A stretch of 64,000 nucleotides of DNA from Pseudoneurospora amorphoporcata. Lineage: Eukaryota; Ascomycota; Sordariomycetes; Sordariales; Sordariaceae. Under the pieces are notes generated by a model. It worked only from the letters and a program-made list of their open reading frames with translations, was not told where the DNA came from and did not search any database. A program made the translations under genes and the position numbers. Numbering within the stretch: position 1 is the stretch's first letter; every line of letters starts with the position of its first letter. Of this stretch, positions 11,723-23,520 are shown in pieces. The stretch spans positions 76,847 through 140,846 of the forward strand of contig MU859141.1 in the NCBI GenBank assembly GCA_033297205.1. Reading direction: 5' to 3'.

Positions 11723-14700
11723 TGCGATTGGAGTATGAGGTCACAAAAGCCACCCAGGCCGGAATCAATGTGTGTAGAATAAGGTGTACAGGAACACATG
11801 GAGAAACAACAAAGAGGAAGAGAACGACGAGGCTCCCAGAAGGGGTTTTTGTAGGGTATTCATGGTGCAATGACAGGTTCATCTCGACCGTGGTATGACC
11901 GATATCAGAAGCTTAACGTGGAAGACAAGAATAACCAGAACATGGAAGGTCCCGTATCAGGTCAAACTAGTCAAGCCCCCCGAGATCGGATAAGCCAAGT
12001 CGACCACATATCGTAGCCACAGCCATGAGCCAGGAGAGGAAAAAGGATGACACGGCAACATAGCATTGATCACGGCAAGACAAACTCAATGCCGCCAAAT
12101 TGGGACGACAGTAAAAATGAACGCGTTTCGTTTTGTTTTGCGGGTGTAGGCTCCGGCATCCGAGTTTGTGCTCACCGCTACTGAAGCCATGCTTCGTGTT
12201 TCCTCTCGTGCTGATAAGAGAAACACACACCCTTTTTGAGGGCGTATGCGAGGGAGAGCGGTACGTACCTGGTCAGAACTTTGCTTGACAAAGTCGAGAT
12301 TATCCGCCTAGGCAGATAAAGGAATTGGCAAGTTCCGAGTAGCACAGATGCTTGCGCTTAGGTGCCGGTGCTGGGGCGACAGGTATCCGTGTGTATGAGG
12401 ACCTGTGCTAATTCGAGATCACAGGCGTCGGTATGGCGACGCTGTGATGCTGTGATGCTGCTCGCTGGCGGGGCGATAGATGAAGGGTACCTGGCGGAGT
12501 AAGGACCAAAGCGAGATGCAACGGTCCAGCGATAAGGGTAAATTTGTCTCGGAAGTTTCGAGAGACAAAGAGGACGAGTGTGAAAAGCAGTCAAGGGTAT
12601 TTTGTTGACAGCAGTGCCTAGATTCCTGTTGGCCTGTTAGAACGCGGCTTTGAAGTGACTGACGAGATAACACGATGAGCATTGTGAAAGGAATTGTGTG
12701 CTCGTTAGCCAGGAGCTCTCCGAGTGGTGGGCCACTCAAACAGCTGCTTTCCATGGCGAATTGGCAAAGTTCCCAATCCATCTCCAATCCCTCTTTCCTG
12801 ACCGACTCATCCCTTCCGTCTGGCCGCCAATGGGGGACGCTGACAGGATTCGAATGAGGATCAGGGGAGGTTGCAGCCAGAGAAGAAGCAGCCCGGGTGC
12901 GAAATCTGCGTGTTCCATAGTACAGATGATACCAGGATTCATCCCAACATCCAGAGATACGGGACTCTGTTTTGCACGCCAGATATCACCTCGAGCAAGA
13001 AACTTCCTCGGCGGAATATAATGCGAGCTTCCGCCTTGCCGCGCAACGGCTGGATTCCCAAGAGATAAGAGATATAGAGGCAGGGAAGAATATTCAGACG
13101 GAAAAATGAAGGTGGTGGGACAGGATGACAAGATCCAGGGGAGATGGGTATCCCGAGGGACGTGGAATTGTGTTTGGAAGGGCAGTGTAGTGGTTGCAGC
13201 GGCAATGGTCGCAAACCGTGCTGAGTGGTTCAGGGGTGTCCCAGTAAAACATCGATTCTTGTCGACGTCACCCAAGGGTAATTGCTAGTGTTATAGAGGT
13301 ATTCACCCTGCCATCTCCGCCGAGGGCATCTTTCCAGGTAAAAAGGGAAGACAATGCCACCTACCAAAATGGACCGCTGAGTGAGGATATTCGGCCGAGT
13401 CTGTTGCACAGAGACAGGACCGGTTTGTTTGTTTGGCTGGAATACAGCTAGGGGGTTCGTCGGTTGGCGGGTTGATATGGAGGTGTTAATTGAACCGAAT
13501 CCGCCGTTACGAGAATGGAACAACAGGCCAAAGACTTTGAACAAAAGCTGACAGAAGAGGGCCTGGAGTTGTTGACCTTTGATCGAGGGATGAAGAGTAT
13601 GTAGTCTTTGATTTCAAACCCTGTAACTGTTGGCTGACGGGGAGGGCGTCCCAAAGCTCTTTATATGTTCTGCACAATTCCGGCTTGTTGGCTTGACCCA
13701 TTGATCCATGTTGTTGCAACAAGTGACCTCTGGAGTAGTTGGGGTTGGCAACTTACCAGGATCGATGGAAGCTATGGGCCGTGATGGACCCGACCGACAT
13801 TGTCAGAAATTTTGCAATGCTGCAGCCAGGTTGCGAGGATCGTGGACTTGGCTACTCTAGAGAGGTAGCGAAAGTAACTCCTAGGTACCTTCCCGACTGT
13901 CTTCACGATGCCCCTGTGCCATGTCGTCAGGAAGGAATGGATGAGTTGCAAACTCTCCCCAGAATCCAAAAGAGTCCCAATGAGACGGTGTTTGGGTACA
14001 GCTGGAGGTACGTACCCAGAACCCCCTAGTTGTGGGCCTTTCCTCGCTGTGCTCGCCAACCGAATTCGCCGGACTGCACACCTAAGCCTGATCGGGAAGT
14101 TGCTGGCCTGTGCTGATTGGGTCACAGGATCGGTACCTGAGCGGATGGCCGGGGTTTCCTCGTTGCTATTTGCAGTCAAAGGTACGGGGTACGTACCTCT
14201 CCTCAGTGGGGCACCCCTTCTCCTTCCCCAGAAAAGCGGCTATTCGAGGTTTTCCCAGTTTGTTAGCGTTAACAATTATCTGGCTTTCATTCTCTCTTTC
14301 GTATTGCTGGTCAATGTCGCCATCCAATTCATTGCGGAGAAAAACCTTTGAACCGAAGCCGTCGTGACTCCTCTTTGTGCCCCTTCTGCCGTCTTCACTT
14401 TCATCAACGCCCGCAACTCTTTCGTGCGGTATGCGCTTCCACTTGCTATGAGAATCCGTGGCCATGTTCATGTTATACCGGTAAGCGACTTCCATACGGG
14501 AGCACCCCTGAGCATTGATGCTTGTCAAGAGGTCAACTGGTCGAGTATTTTTCCCTAACAAAGCAAAACATTGCAGACACGGTTCACCACGGTTTTCCCG
14601 CTTTTCACCAAAGCATGAACCGAACGACCATTGGGGGGATCGTCCATCGAGCACGTTCTGGAAGCAAGCGTTCAGGTTTTCTGGTGCAGTTTGCCCCGTT

Positions 14701-17221
14701 GGTACCCAGTGTCGTAATGTACACCGTGCGAAGCTGGATGTCGTTGGTGGGGATCACGACATTCGCCTCTCAGCTTTCAGGGTGCTCGGTGGGCAGCTGG
14801 GAAAGGAGACAAAGAGGTACCTCTACAGTATTCGATGCTTCGTATCCCGGATTCTCTGCTGGATATGGCAGCTGGACGGGAAGAGATTTTTGCATCGCAT
14901 GCAGCCCTGTAGAAGCACTATACCGGAGTGAGATGGAAGCAGACTTAGACAGTAGGTGGTGCTGACTGTGGATTTCGTCGACATCGATCATGTTGTGTGA
15001 CGGCGTGCTTCTTTACCGCCTCTTGGCTTGGCCATTGAGAATTCAGCGAGCCAAGAAACGCTTACTGGCATCATAGCCGTGTATACTGGCCTCATCGGTG
15101 TTCTGGGGCCTCGAAAATCGTCGTCAAATTGCGAAAACTCTTTTAACTGTGACCGAAGAGGTTTTAAACCAAGTTGGTCCCGTGATGGCCCCCAGTACGT
15201 AAAATTGGAGAAGTTGGAGCTCCCTGGTGGCCTGTACTCCGCGATTACTCCCTGTTTCTCCAGACCGGCTCCGTTGGAATAGTCGGGACCTACGGCGGCT
15301 GCTGAGTGGTTGTCCGCCGGTTTTCATTACCCCCAGCTTTTCCAAAAACCGTACTTGTTTAGGGCAGTCCGTGTGTGCTGGAGACGCCATCAAGTAATCT
15401 GGGGGTAATGAAAACTATCTGGAGCTCGATCTCGACTGTTCTGACGTCGCACGGGATCCTGGAGTTGGTTCTCATTGCAGGACTAAGCCCAAAACTTGCG
15501 CGCTTGGTATGGAGTCGACGAGGTTCAGTATGGGGATCTCCGCCTACCACGAGTCTCTTTCTAGGCTTGACCGCTGATGTGCCGTAACGGGCCCCGGGGA
15601 TCACGACAGCCTCTGACCTTCCGGATCGCCTACCGAGTAGAGGCAAGTGTTGCCCCTGGTGACATCGTCGTTTCCGAGCTGCGAGCTGCGCTTTACGGGA
15701 GGGCTGGCGGAAACCATTGGGGCTGCTGTCAGGGACGAAAGTTCTGTTGATCTCGTGCCTTTTCGACAGGCCTGACAGGGCGCTGTGAAATTCGACCAAA
15801 ACAGACCTGACAGGTCACGGGAGCTTGGCTTCAAGGAACTTTTGGCCGGCCGTTGGCATTTGTCCAATCCCGCCAAGCCAATCCAGGCTTTTTCCCCAGA
15901 CCCAACATCCTGGCCCGCCAATCCCAAGTTTCCAACTGCTCGGATTCAGACTTCAGGTTCCCCTGGCTCTGAGACAGCTTCTCAATGTTGAGAAAACGTA
16001 GAGCTCAGCTCCGTGTCCGACACGAAACGAGACGAGGAGCACCGCCACGGGTCGAATCCACACGTTCAAGCATGCTACGGGAGTGCGAGACTCAAATGAG
16101 CAATGAACAAGCGATCCTCCTCGTGTCTCATTGTCCATACCGTTGCCTCATTCAAGCTTTGCTCAGCTGATCAAAGACTTAATTTCCCACGGTAGAACAT
16201 TCCGATCTGCTGATCTACCCGAGAGAACCGTCGTGGGTGTGGCTTACGGTGTGTACCCCTAAAGAGTCAATCTCCTTTGACGTCTCGTTTGTAGTTTGTC
16301 GAGCCTTTAATGAATTCAGGTACCGTAAAGTCCCTTTTCCAAAACGTTCTGACCTTGAAAAGCATGCATGTACCGGCAACCTGTTCTCATACCCAAGAAC
16401 AATGCTGCCCGCATATTACGGACTCCCCGGACCTTCGGGAGCAATCGCTACAACTTCAACTTTCTGCGAAGTGCGAACAGGTCCTGAATCGCGCTCGCAC
16501 TTTCTCACATTGCGGCGCCACCGATGATGCACCTATTGCGGAATGTGGAGACGATGACGCTGATGCTGTGGAGAGGTGAGGGCTTCGGATTCCAGCTTGG
16601 CTCTCGAGTTCACGAGACTTGAACACTCGCATGTTGAAGTTTGCGTTCATTGAACGCAGTGCTTGACGTTTCCATAGAGTTGGATGTGATCGTTAGGTGC
16701 CTCTCCTGCTGGAGGCAGGTGTTGACCGTTGAATGTCTGGGGTGAGCGGTGAAACAAACAACTGCAAAGCTGCGGACTGGTGCCTCTTTCATCAGAAGTC
16801 ATCACGTGGGTTTCATATCCCCTCATCGAACAGCCGTCTCTTGCAGATTGGCGGGCGGGAGGTTTTGACACTTTGACAACTGACAGCGTTCCATTTTGAG
16901 ATCGGGGGACGGGAAAATTGATGGAGACGGGATTCTTTTTTTGGGTTCAGGCTTTGGAGGTCGGTCCCACACCACCGTTCAGGAGTCCCGTCAGTCCGTC
17001 ACAAACGACGGGAACAGTTGGTGCGGGACGGTGAGGGGCACCCACGGGCCCCGCCCACGCCAGCCGATGGCAGCGGGAAAGGTGGGGCATGTCGTTTCCT
17101 CTTTGAGAAAAGACGATTGGACCCTCCACTATCGATAGCGATGATGCAAGAGCCTCGCACAACTTTCATGACCCATCAACAACGACAACCATCCCACCAA
17201 CTCACCCACCAAGTGGAAAAC
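11723..17221. other. 5.5 kb gene-poor region between GDH2 and kynureninase
   Basis: This is the shared upstream region of two divergent genes. I found no open frame with convincing protein character; the longest (179 codons, minus strand, 12736-13275) has no recognisable domain and no good splice extension. GGTACGTACC-type motifs occur near 12261, 14006, 14188 and 14815, and a 17-bp inverted repeat lies at 15320-15415. The stretch may hold long leader exons or noncoding transcripts, but the sequence alone does not show this. Confidence 0.5.
15320..15415. repeat. 17-bp perfect inverted repeat with 62-bp loop
   Basis: GTTTTCATTACCCCCAG at 15320-15336 is matched exactly by its reverse complement CTGGGGGTAATGAAAAC at 15399-15415. 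The 62-bp spacer has no obvious coding content. This could be a small MITE-like footprint, a transcribed hairpin, or a protein-binding pair. I do not recognise the family. Confidence 0.7.
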
Positions 17222-18773
17222 ATGAGTACTACAGCGGTTCAAGACGCCCGGAAGCAGGCCGAGGCTCTGGACAATGAGGACCCCATCGCCTTCACCCGCA
17301 ACGAGTTCAACATCCCAACCAAGGCCCAAATAGCGAGCTCCCGCTTGGCCGACTCTCACCCAGGTTTGATCGCCAACCATGAACAATCGCTGAGGCTCAC
17401 CAAGATGGGGGCTAATGCTCGGTTCTAGCCGCCTTGCCAGCGTTCGAGGATGATGCCCTGTCCATCTACCTCTGCGGCAATTCGCTGGGTGTGCAACCCA
17501 AGAGGACCGTCACCCGTCTCAATCAGTATCTCACCACATGGGCCACTCAAGGAGTGCAAGGCCATTTCAAGCCCCTTGAAGAGTCCCCTCTTCCGACGTG
17601 GCTTGATGCCGATGCCAAAGCTGCAGAGCTTATTGCGCCCGTCGTTGGTGCCGACGTGTCCGAGGTGGCTGTTATGCAGACCCTTACTGCCAACATCCAC
17701 CTTCTGATGTCTGCCTTTTACCGCCCCGATGCCAATGGTCGCCACAAGGTCATTCTGGAGAACAAGGCTTTCCCTAGTGATCATGTAAACAACCCCTCCT
17801 ATCCGGCGCCAATGTCAGACTGGCAGTGGGATGGCTGACATAATAATTCTAGTTCGCGGTCGAGACTCAGATCCGCCATCATGGCTTGTCGACTGAAAAG
17901 TCCATGGTTTTGATAGACTCATCGTCCAAGGACAACATCATCTCCACCGAAGAAATCTTGTCCGTAATTTCGGCTCATGCTGGCACCACAGCTCTCCTCC
18001 TCCTCCCTGGTATCCAGTACTACACTGGTCAGCTGCTTGACATTCCCGCCATCACAGCGTTTGCCCAAAAGCACGGCATCTTCGTCATCTGGGATCTCGC
18101 CCACGCGGTAGGTAACGTGCCACTATATCTCCATGACTGGGGAGTGGATGCGGCGGCTTGGTGCAGCTACAAGTATCTCAACGGCGGCCCTGGATGTATC
18201 GGTGGTCTTTTCGTCCACACCAACAACAGCGCCGTGACCAAGGAGATCACGGACGAGAAGCCGGAGGAGGGCTACAACAACCGCCTTGCCGGCTGGTGGG
18301 GCAACGACAAGAAGACGAGGTTTGCCATGGCCAACAAGTTCCACCCCGTGGCGGGTGCGGCCGGCTTCCAGTTGAGCAACCCTAGCATTCTGGACATCAC
18401 CAGCCTGAGCGCCTCCTTGGAGATCTTCCAGGAGGCTGGCGGCATGGAGGCGCTGAGGAGCAAATCCCTCAAGCTGACCAACTTCCTTGAAGCCACTCTC
18501 GGCCAGATGAAGAAGGCAGATCGAGCACACTTCCGCATCATCACCCCTTCCAAGCCAGAGGACAGAGGCGCCCAGCTGAGTCTCATGCTCTCCGACGGGC
18601 TCCTAGATACCGTGATGAAGGAGCTCGAGGCGCGCGGAGTTATCGTTGACGAGCGGAGGCCTAATGTCATCCGGGTCGCACCGGCTCCGTTGTATAACAC
18701 ATTTAGCGACTGCGTACAGTTTGTGGAGGCCTTTTCGGCGGCGCTGGAGGTGGCCACCAAGCGCACACTTTAA
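17222..18773 (+). CDS. BNA5: Kynureninase (L-kynurenine hydrolase)
   Basis: PLP enzyme that cleaves 3-hydroxykynurenine or kynurenine to (hydroxy)anthranilate and alanine in tryptophan breakdown and de novo NAD synthesis; cytosolic. Exons are 17222-17363, 17429-17784 and 17853-18773 (introns 65 and 68 nt), giving 472 residues, the usual length. Splicing restores HPAALPAFEDDALSIYLCGN and PSDHFAVETQIRHHG. The PLP-binding lysine is in WCSYKYLNGGPG (about residue 273), preceded by the WDLAHAVGN aspartate-containing loop. The ATG at 17222 has A at -3 and begins MSTTAVQDARKQ; upstream in-frame ATGs lie in what looks like leader sequence. Fungi can carry two paralogues, so which one this is cannot be told here. 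Confidence 0.95.
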
Positions 18774-21440
18774 GTGGCTAGTTCTAAGCCTTAGACTTCG
18801 CTCGTGTATACAAAGCCACATGCTCCGCTATGTTTTTCCTCGCGCCTGCCCCCGAATCTGTGAATAATGGAAACTTAGATCTGACCAGTCGGGCAAGTTG
18901 TTGCAAAACCCATGCAGATTTAGTCGACCCCGCAAAATGATGAGCGAGTGAGAGACGGGTTCCAATTGTTCGGGAACCGCGCGTGGCTTGAAGTTGCTCG
19001 GACGGGTATTGCATCCGGATGCTTGGGCATTGGAACGAGAAGCAGGAGATCCCGGTGAGCACACCGAGCACATGAACAGACAGCCTTACGTTTCTATAAT
19101 GCATGCTATTGGTCGCTAGGTATGTTCAGGAACGCTATACAGGTGTTTCAATCAAGTTCATGTCGTGCCATGTCTCGGTACAGACCATTACCATTGACCA
19201 ACTGCGATATTCGGTATTCGAGTTTCCTCCCCTTGTCGGTCTATTATTCTGATTCTCGGTTCGAAATCAGACCAAGCACGCTTTTCAGGTAAACCATTCT
19301 TCCAGTGTCTCAGAAGCTTCAGTCACGTTTCACTGTTGTCATGAGGCTAGATGCGGACGATTCCAACGCAAGAGACCAGCCACGACAGTGCTGCTCCTTT
19401 CCTCAGTAATCCCCAAACCATGAAGATTTCATATACTCAAGCAACTTTCCTAGCACCACAAACAGGAACATCATACATCGATGAAATGAACTGTCAGAAA
19501 CTTCAATGATGAGGCGGTCCCCGCATGAACTCTACTAGTCTACCCTACTAGTCTAGAGCTGCTGTCCCGAAAGCTCGTCCTTGTTTAATTGCCGACTCTT
19601 ACATACCGTCAAGCGGCCGCCGTTCTTTATCCAACAAGAACTCAGGAATCACAAACCCAGTCATCATTGTCATCATACTTAAATAGGTACTTTCGATGGC
19701 GCAACTCTGTATGTCCGATTCGCAACTCGCATCTTAGCCAACAGAACTGACTGACCAGATGGCCCAGTCAAGAAGCGACGACATGATCGACGAATGGAAA
19801 TTGACATGACCACATGTGCTAGGATTTTGGACCTCCATAGTCCGCACGGCACGGAGCTGTCATAAGCCATAGAGATGACGACACTAGGAGACATGGGATT
19901 CGCTTGTACGGCTTGATTTAACTTTCGTATCGTCAAACTCATTGACGATCTTGCCATCGATTCCCAGAAGATAAGAACAAGACTTAGAAGAAAAGAAGGG
20001 TCGTAGTCGAAGACCGTTGTCGAAGATTGTTGTCAATATCCCATAGTCGTAGCAGTAGTAGGACCATGAGGTCCCACGACATTAGTTGTGCATCTCTATC
20101 TGTACCCCAAGTCCCTTCTCTTCGGACACAAACCCCCTAACCGAGCGAAGACGCGGAGTAAATTAAGTAATGGCATGGTAAAAGCTACACTTTTCCGGTC
20201 ACTTGGTTTCGGGGTGGCAATAAAAGGGAAAACGAGAGCCAAGTAGAGATCGGGGAGAAAGGTACATCAGGATAAGCTCCGCACTCTTGATCGAAGTTGG
20301 TTCCCCCTTGTCGTGTCTACCCTAGTGGCACCCAACCGCCATTTTTGGCCTTTCCGTACCATACCTACGTACGTAATGGACCCGAATGTAGATAGTTAGT
20401 TAGCTGGAATGGTGTAACGAACATTGAAGTCCATGTGGGCATTGTTGATCTCCAACTCGTGTCGTGGCGGGAAGTGAGAGGTTTCCAGTGTCTTATGGCC
20501 GTTGTGCTCCGGATGACCTAGTTAGGTTATGACGAGTGCCTGGGAGGTGGTTGTGTCCCATGGAAAACAACCCTTTTGATGCATGGATCAAGCAAGATCC
20601 AAGTGTCTTCAGCAGTAGTGAATGGATGAGTGGGTGTAGTCAATAACTGGGAAGCCCAGAGGACATGGTCAATATTAAGCTGTATTGTTATATCTCGTGA
20701 GGAATATGATTCCGCAGTGTTCATGCGAGCTTTACATCTTGCACACCGAACCAATGACATCAGTGAGAAAGATCAAGACCAGGGGAAACACGGAGAGGTC
20801 AACATGAACAAGAACGACCATCTCTGAGTTTTGGCGGCTTGCCCACTTTTGTCTATTTTCAAGACGTATTCTGGCATGGACTGTCTTTACGGGACAAGGA
20901 GAATGGAGTCGTCGCTGATGGTTCTACGTGAGACAGCTCATCAGCCTAACCTCTTGATCCAGCCTGACATCCGTCTTGAAGGTCAGAACTGATGAGGCCA
21001 AGTCCGGGGGTACCCGTGCCACGTGCCTGTTCTCCGGCATCAGTTCGCATAACATCTTTCAAAACGAAACAACTGCAGCGTGCTCAGCTTGAGTCAAGAT
21101 GGTCTGGTATCATTTCATATCTTCTGTCCGTGCATGTGCTGTCCCATATCCCAGAGACAAACAAAAAGACAAGGGCCAACAAAGGCTTTCCTCATCACAA
21201 CGCCGTTCCCGTCCGTTGTTTTTGTATGTGTGCCCGGTGGTAGTAGATGCCTGGTTTGCGTAGTGTGTGCCTTGACAAGCAAGCCGCGTTTGTATTTTCA
21301 CTAGCCTGGATTGGTTGCTAGCAGAAAACCCGCTGACCAAAGAAAGCAGAACCCATTTCCCGTTGAGACCGCCTTGAGATGCTCCCAAAATCACACATGA
21401 CGAAAAAAGTGCCCCCTTATGACGATGAAGACAGGAAGAT
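18774..21440. other. Intergenic region between convergent kynureninase and eL32 genes
   Basis: About 2.7 kb with only short open frames on both strands and no recognisable domain, tRNA or 5S rRNA. Small direct repeats of a GTCGAAGA-like word occur near 20007-20025. The first few hundred bases at each side are expected to be 3' untranslated sequence. I see nothing else that I can support. Confidence 0.5.
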
Positions 21441-22341
21441 TCAGACCTCGGTGGTAACCTTGGCCTTGGCGTTGGTGACCTTGACGGACAGCTGCTTGGC
21501 GCGAGCGATGATTTCGATGCGCTTGCGGGAAGAGACGTTGTGGGCGATCCTGCAGGTGAGCATGTTAGCAACTGTCCACTAATTTCCCCTTGCCCATTGC
21601 CTTCGTTTTCCATGGGAGACCGCGAGGGCGGCTCCACGATCTCCAATCCGGCTGATGTCCCAGGGGTATGATATCTCAAGGTAACGTACTCAGCAGCGTA
21701 GGTCTTGTTGTGCATGAGGAGGAGCTCGACATCCTTGACGTTGCTGACGAGGAAAGCCTTGTGGCCGGAGGGCATCATGTGGCGGGTCTTCTTGTTGGAG
21801 CCATAGCCGATCTAGAAGCGCGAAGCGAGTCGCGTCTGGTTAGCCATTTGATCAATCGAATTTCCCAATCGTTTTCCCAACCATCACCCGCGGAGCGTCT
21901 CCCTGTCCGGGGACTTGGGACAATCCAATCCTGCGGTCCCCGTCCAAGTCCGTCCCGCCTTCCACCAGCACCAGCATCACCACCACCGGAATATGGCCAA
22001 ACGTACCGAGGGCATAGCAAGACTGCCCCTGAAACGACGGCGGACGCGGTTATCGATACCCTTGGGTTTGCGCCATGCTGCAGCCACACGCATAAAGCGA
22101 TCACTCTGGTGGCGCATGAAGCCCTTAGAGCCTGTTCACCACAAATTCGTCAATATTCTAGTTCCATTGGTGTTTGTATCGATCTTTCGGGATTTGTGTC
22201 GGGGAAACGGCAGTGATGGAGTTGTCTGCCCTCAAGCTCGAGCTAGCGAGGGTTTTCCATTTTTCGTCGGTCGGAGTCGCGGGATTGAGGAAAAAACGTA
22301 CGCTTCTTAACGATCGGGACGTGCTTCTTGGCGGCAACCAT
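21441..22341 (-). CDS. RPL32: 60S ribosomal protein eL32
   Basis: Component of the large ribosomal subunit. Four exons on the minus strand: 22341-22302, 22131-22007, 21811-21690 and 21549-21441, with introns of 170, 195 and 140 nt. The product is 131 residues, the standard eL32 size: MVAAKKHVPIVKKR, then HQSDRFMRVAAAWRKPKGID, IGYGSNKKTRHMMPSGHKAF, VELLLMHNKTYAAE and IAHNVSSRKRIEIIARA. All donors are GTACGT, and acceptors are AACAG, TCTAG and TGCAG. Small first exons and longer introns than in neighbouring genes are usual for fungal ribosomal protein genes. A TTAGGG word lies about 160 bp upstream of the start, at 22498-22503. Confidence 0.96.
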
Positions 22342-23520
22342 CTTGAATATGCTGTTAGAATTGCTTCGTTATTGAAGATACGATTGAACGAGGGTGCCTA
22401 CCTTGACTGTCTGTTATCGAGTGATGGGGGACTGTTTCGGCGGGCAGCGTCACGGCGGGACCTGGGGGAAAAAATCGAGAAAGTGTAGCTGGTGGGCTTA
22501 GGGCTGTGCGAAATTGTTAAGGCGAGGCTTGGAGCGGGGCTGTGATTGGTCGTATTTTGCGCGTGTGGGTCACCATCTGGGTGGCAGTTGTAAGTCTTGG
22601 CAGTCAAGCCGCACCTGGATATGGCGCCCAGCCGTCTGGAGACCATTCACCATCTCAGGAACTGCCTCTGCGCAGTGCATCTCGCCGGCAACAATTCTAT
22701 CACCACGACTTATGAGCTGCTCAGACGATTTGGAGTCTTGTGCGGTATCCGCGATTAATCTTATACAACCACTACGCAACGCATACGTCGCTATTGTTCT
22801 TCAGCATTCGTGACCCGGCACTCTACCTTGAATTCAACCTCCGGAGACCAAGCACAGAGAGGCATGACATGGATCCACTCGGGCGATAATCATCATCGTT
22901 TACCGTTCACGCAGCAACGATTTCAGGAACCTTTAACAACAAACCGGAAATCCAGTCATTCATTCCGAACCATTGTCAATCAACTTTTATCCATCTGCTA
23001 TCGTATCGCTGGGTATGAGAATACACACAAAGTCTATGTATCAAGTCTAAAAGATAGGGATGATTCTGGGTGGTGGATGGGCAATACTGCTTGGCGTCAA
23101 CAAGCATGCCGCCCCCCTAATGACCGCTCAAGATGTGTAAAACGGCCATCGCTTCACGTTGACCAAATCCCTCCAAATCCGCCACGTCCGGTGGCAGTGG
23201 GAGCAAATGGCCCGCCGGATCAGTGATGGAAACTTGCAGTTCGAGTTGGCTTATCCAACCGGGCAAAGCCATGCTACGGCTGGGTCGCTCCGCAACAGAG
23301 CTGTATTAAACCGCAAAAGGTTTGAAGAAAACGGCTACTCTGGTCTTGCGTTCTCGGTGCGGCAGCCGGGCGACCGTCGAGTCCTGGACTGTCCCACTCC
23401 TTTCCAGCCACCCACGCCGAGTTGGATACTGGGCGCGTTGTACTCGTTGAGGGATCGATGGCGACGAGCACTTTGCCAATGCTCTAGGTATATAGCACTC
23501 CCTACCAAGTGTATATTTCC
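22342..23520. other. Intergenic region between eL32 start and XDJ1 3' end
   Basis: The side next to 22342 should contain the eL32 promoter and leader. TTAGGG at 22498-22503 is the only motif I can point to. The rest, 22600-23500, has short open frames without domain content. The last part is the XDJ1 3' region. Confidence 0.5.

Noticed and set aside
12736..13275. 179-codon minus-strand frame in the gene-poor region
   Set aside because: No domain, no Kozak-like context, and residues look random. Kept only as part of the region description.
19245..19280. GGTTCGAAATC resembling a tRNA B box
   Set aside because: The flanks do not pair as a T stem, and no A box is at the right distance.
21590..21689. 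Read-through of RPL32 exon 3 into a 222-residue protein
   Set aside because: GTACGT and CTGCAG mark an intron whose removal restores the conserved eL32 end EIAHNVSSRKRIE.
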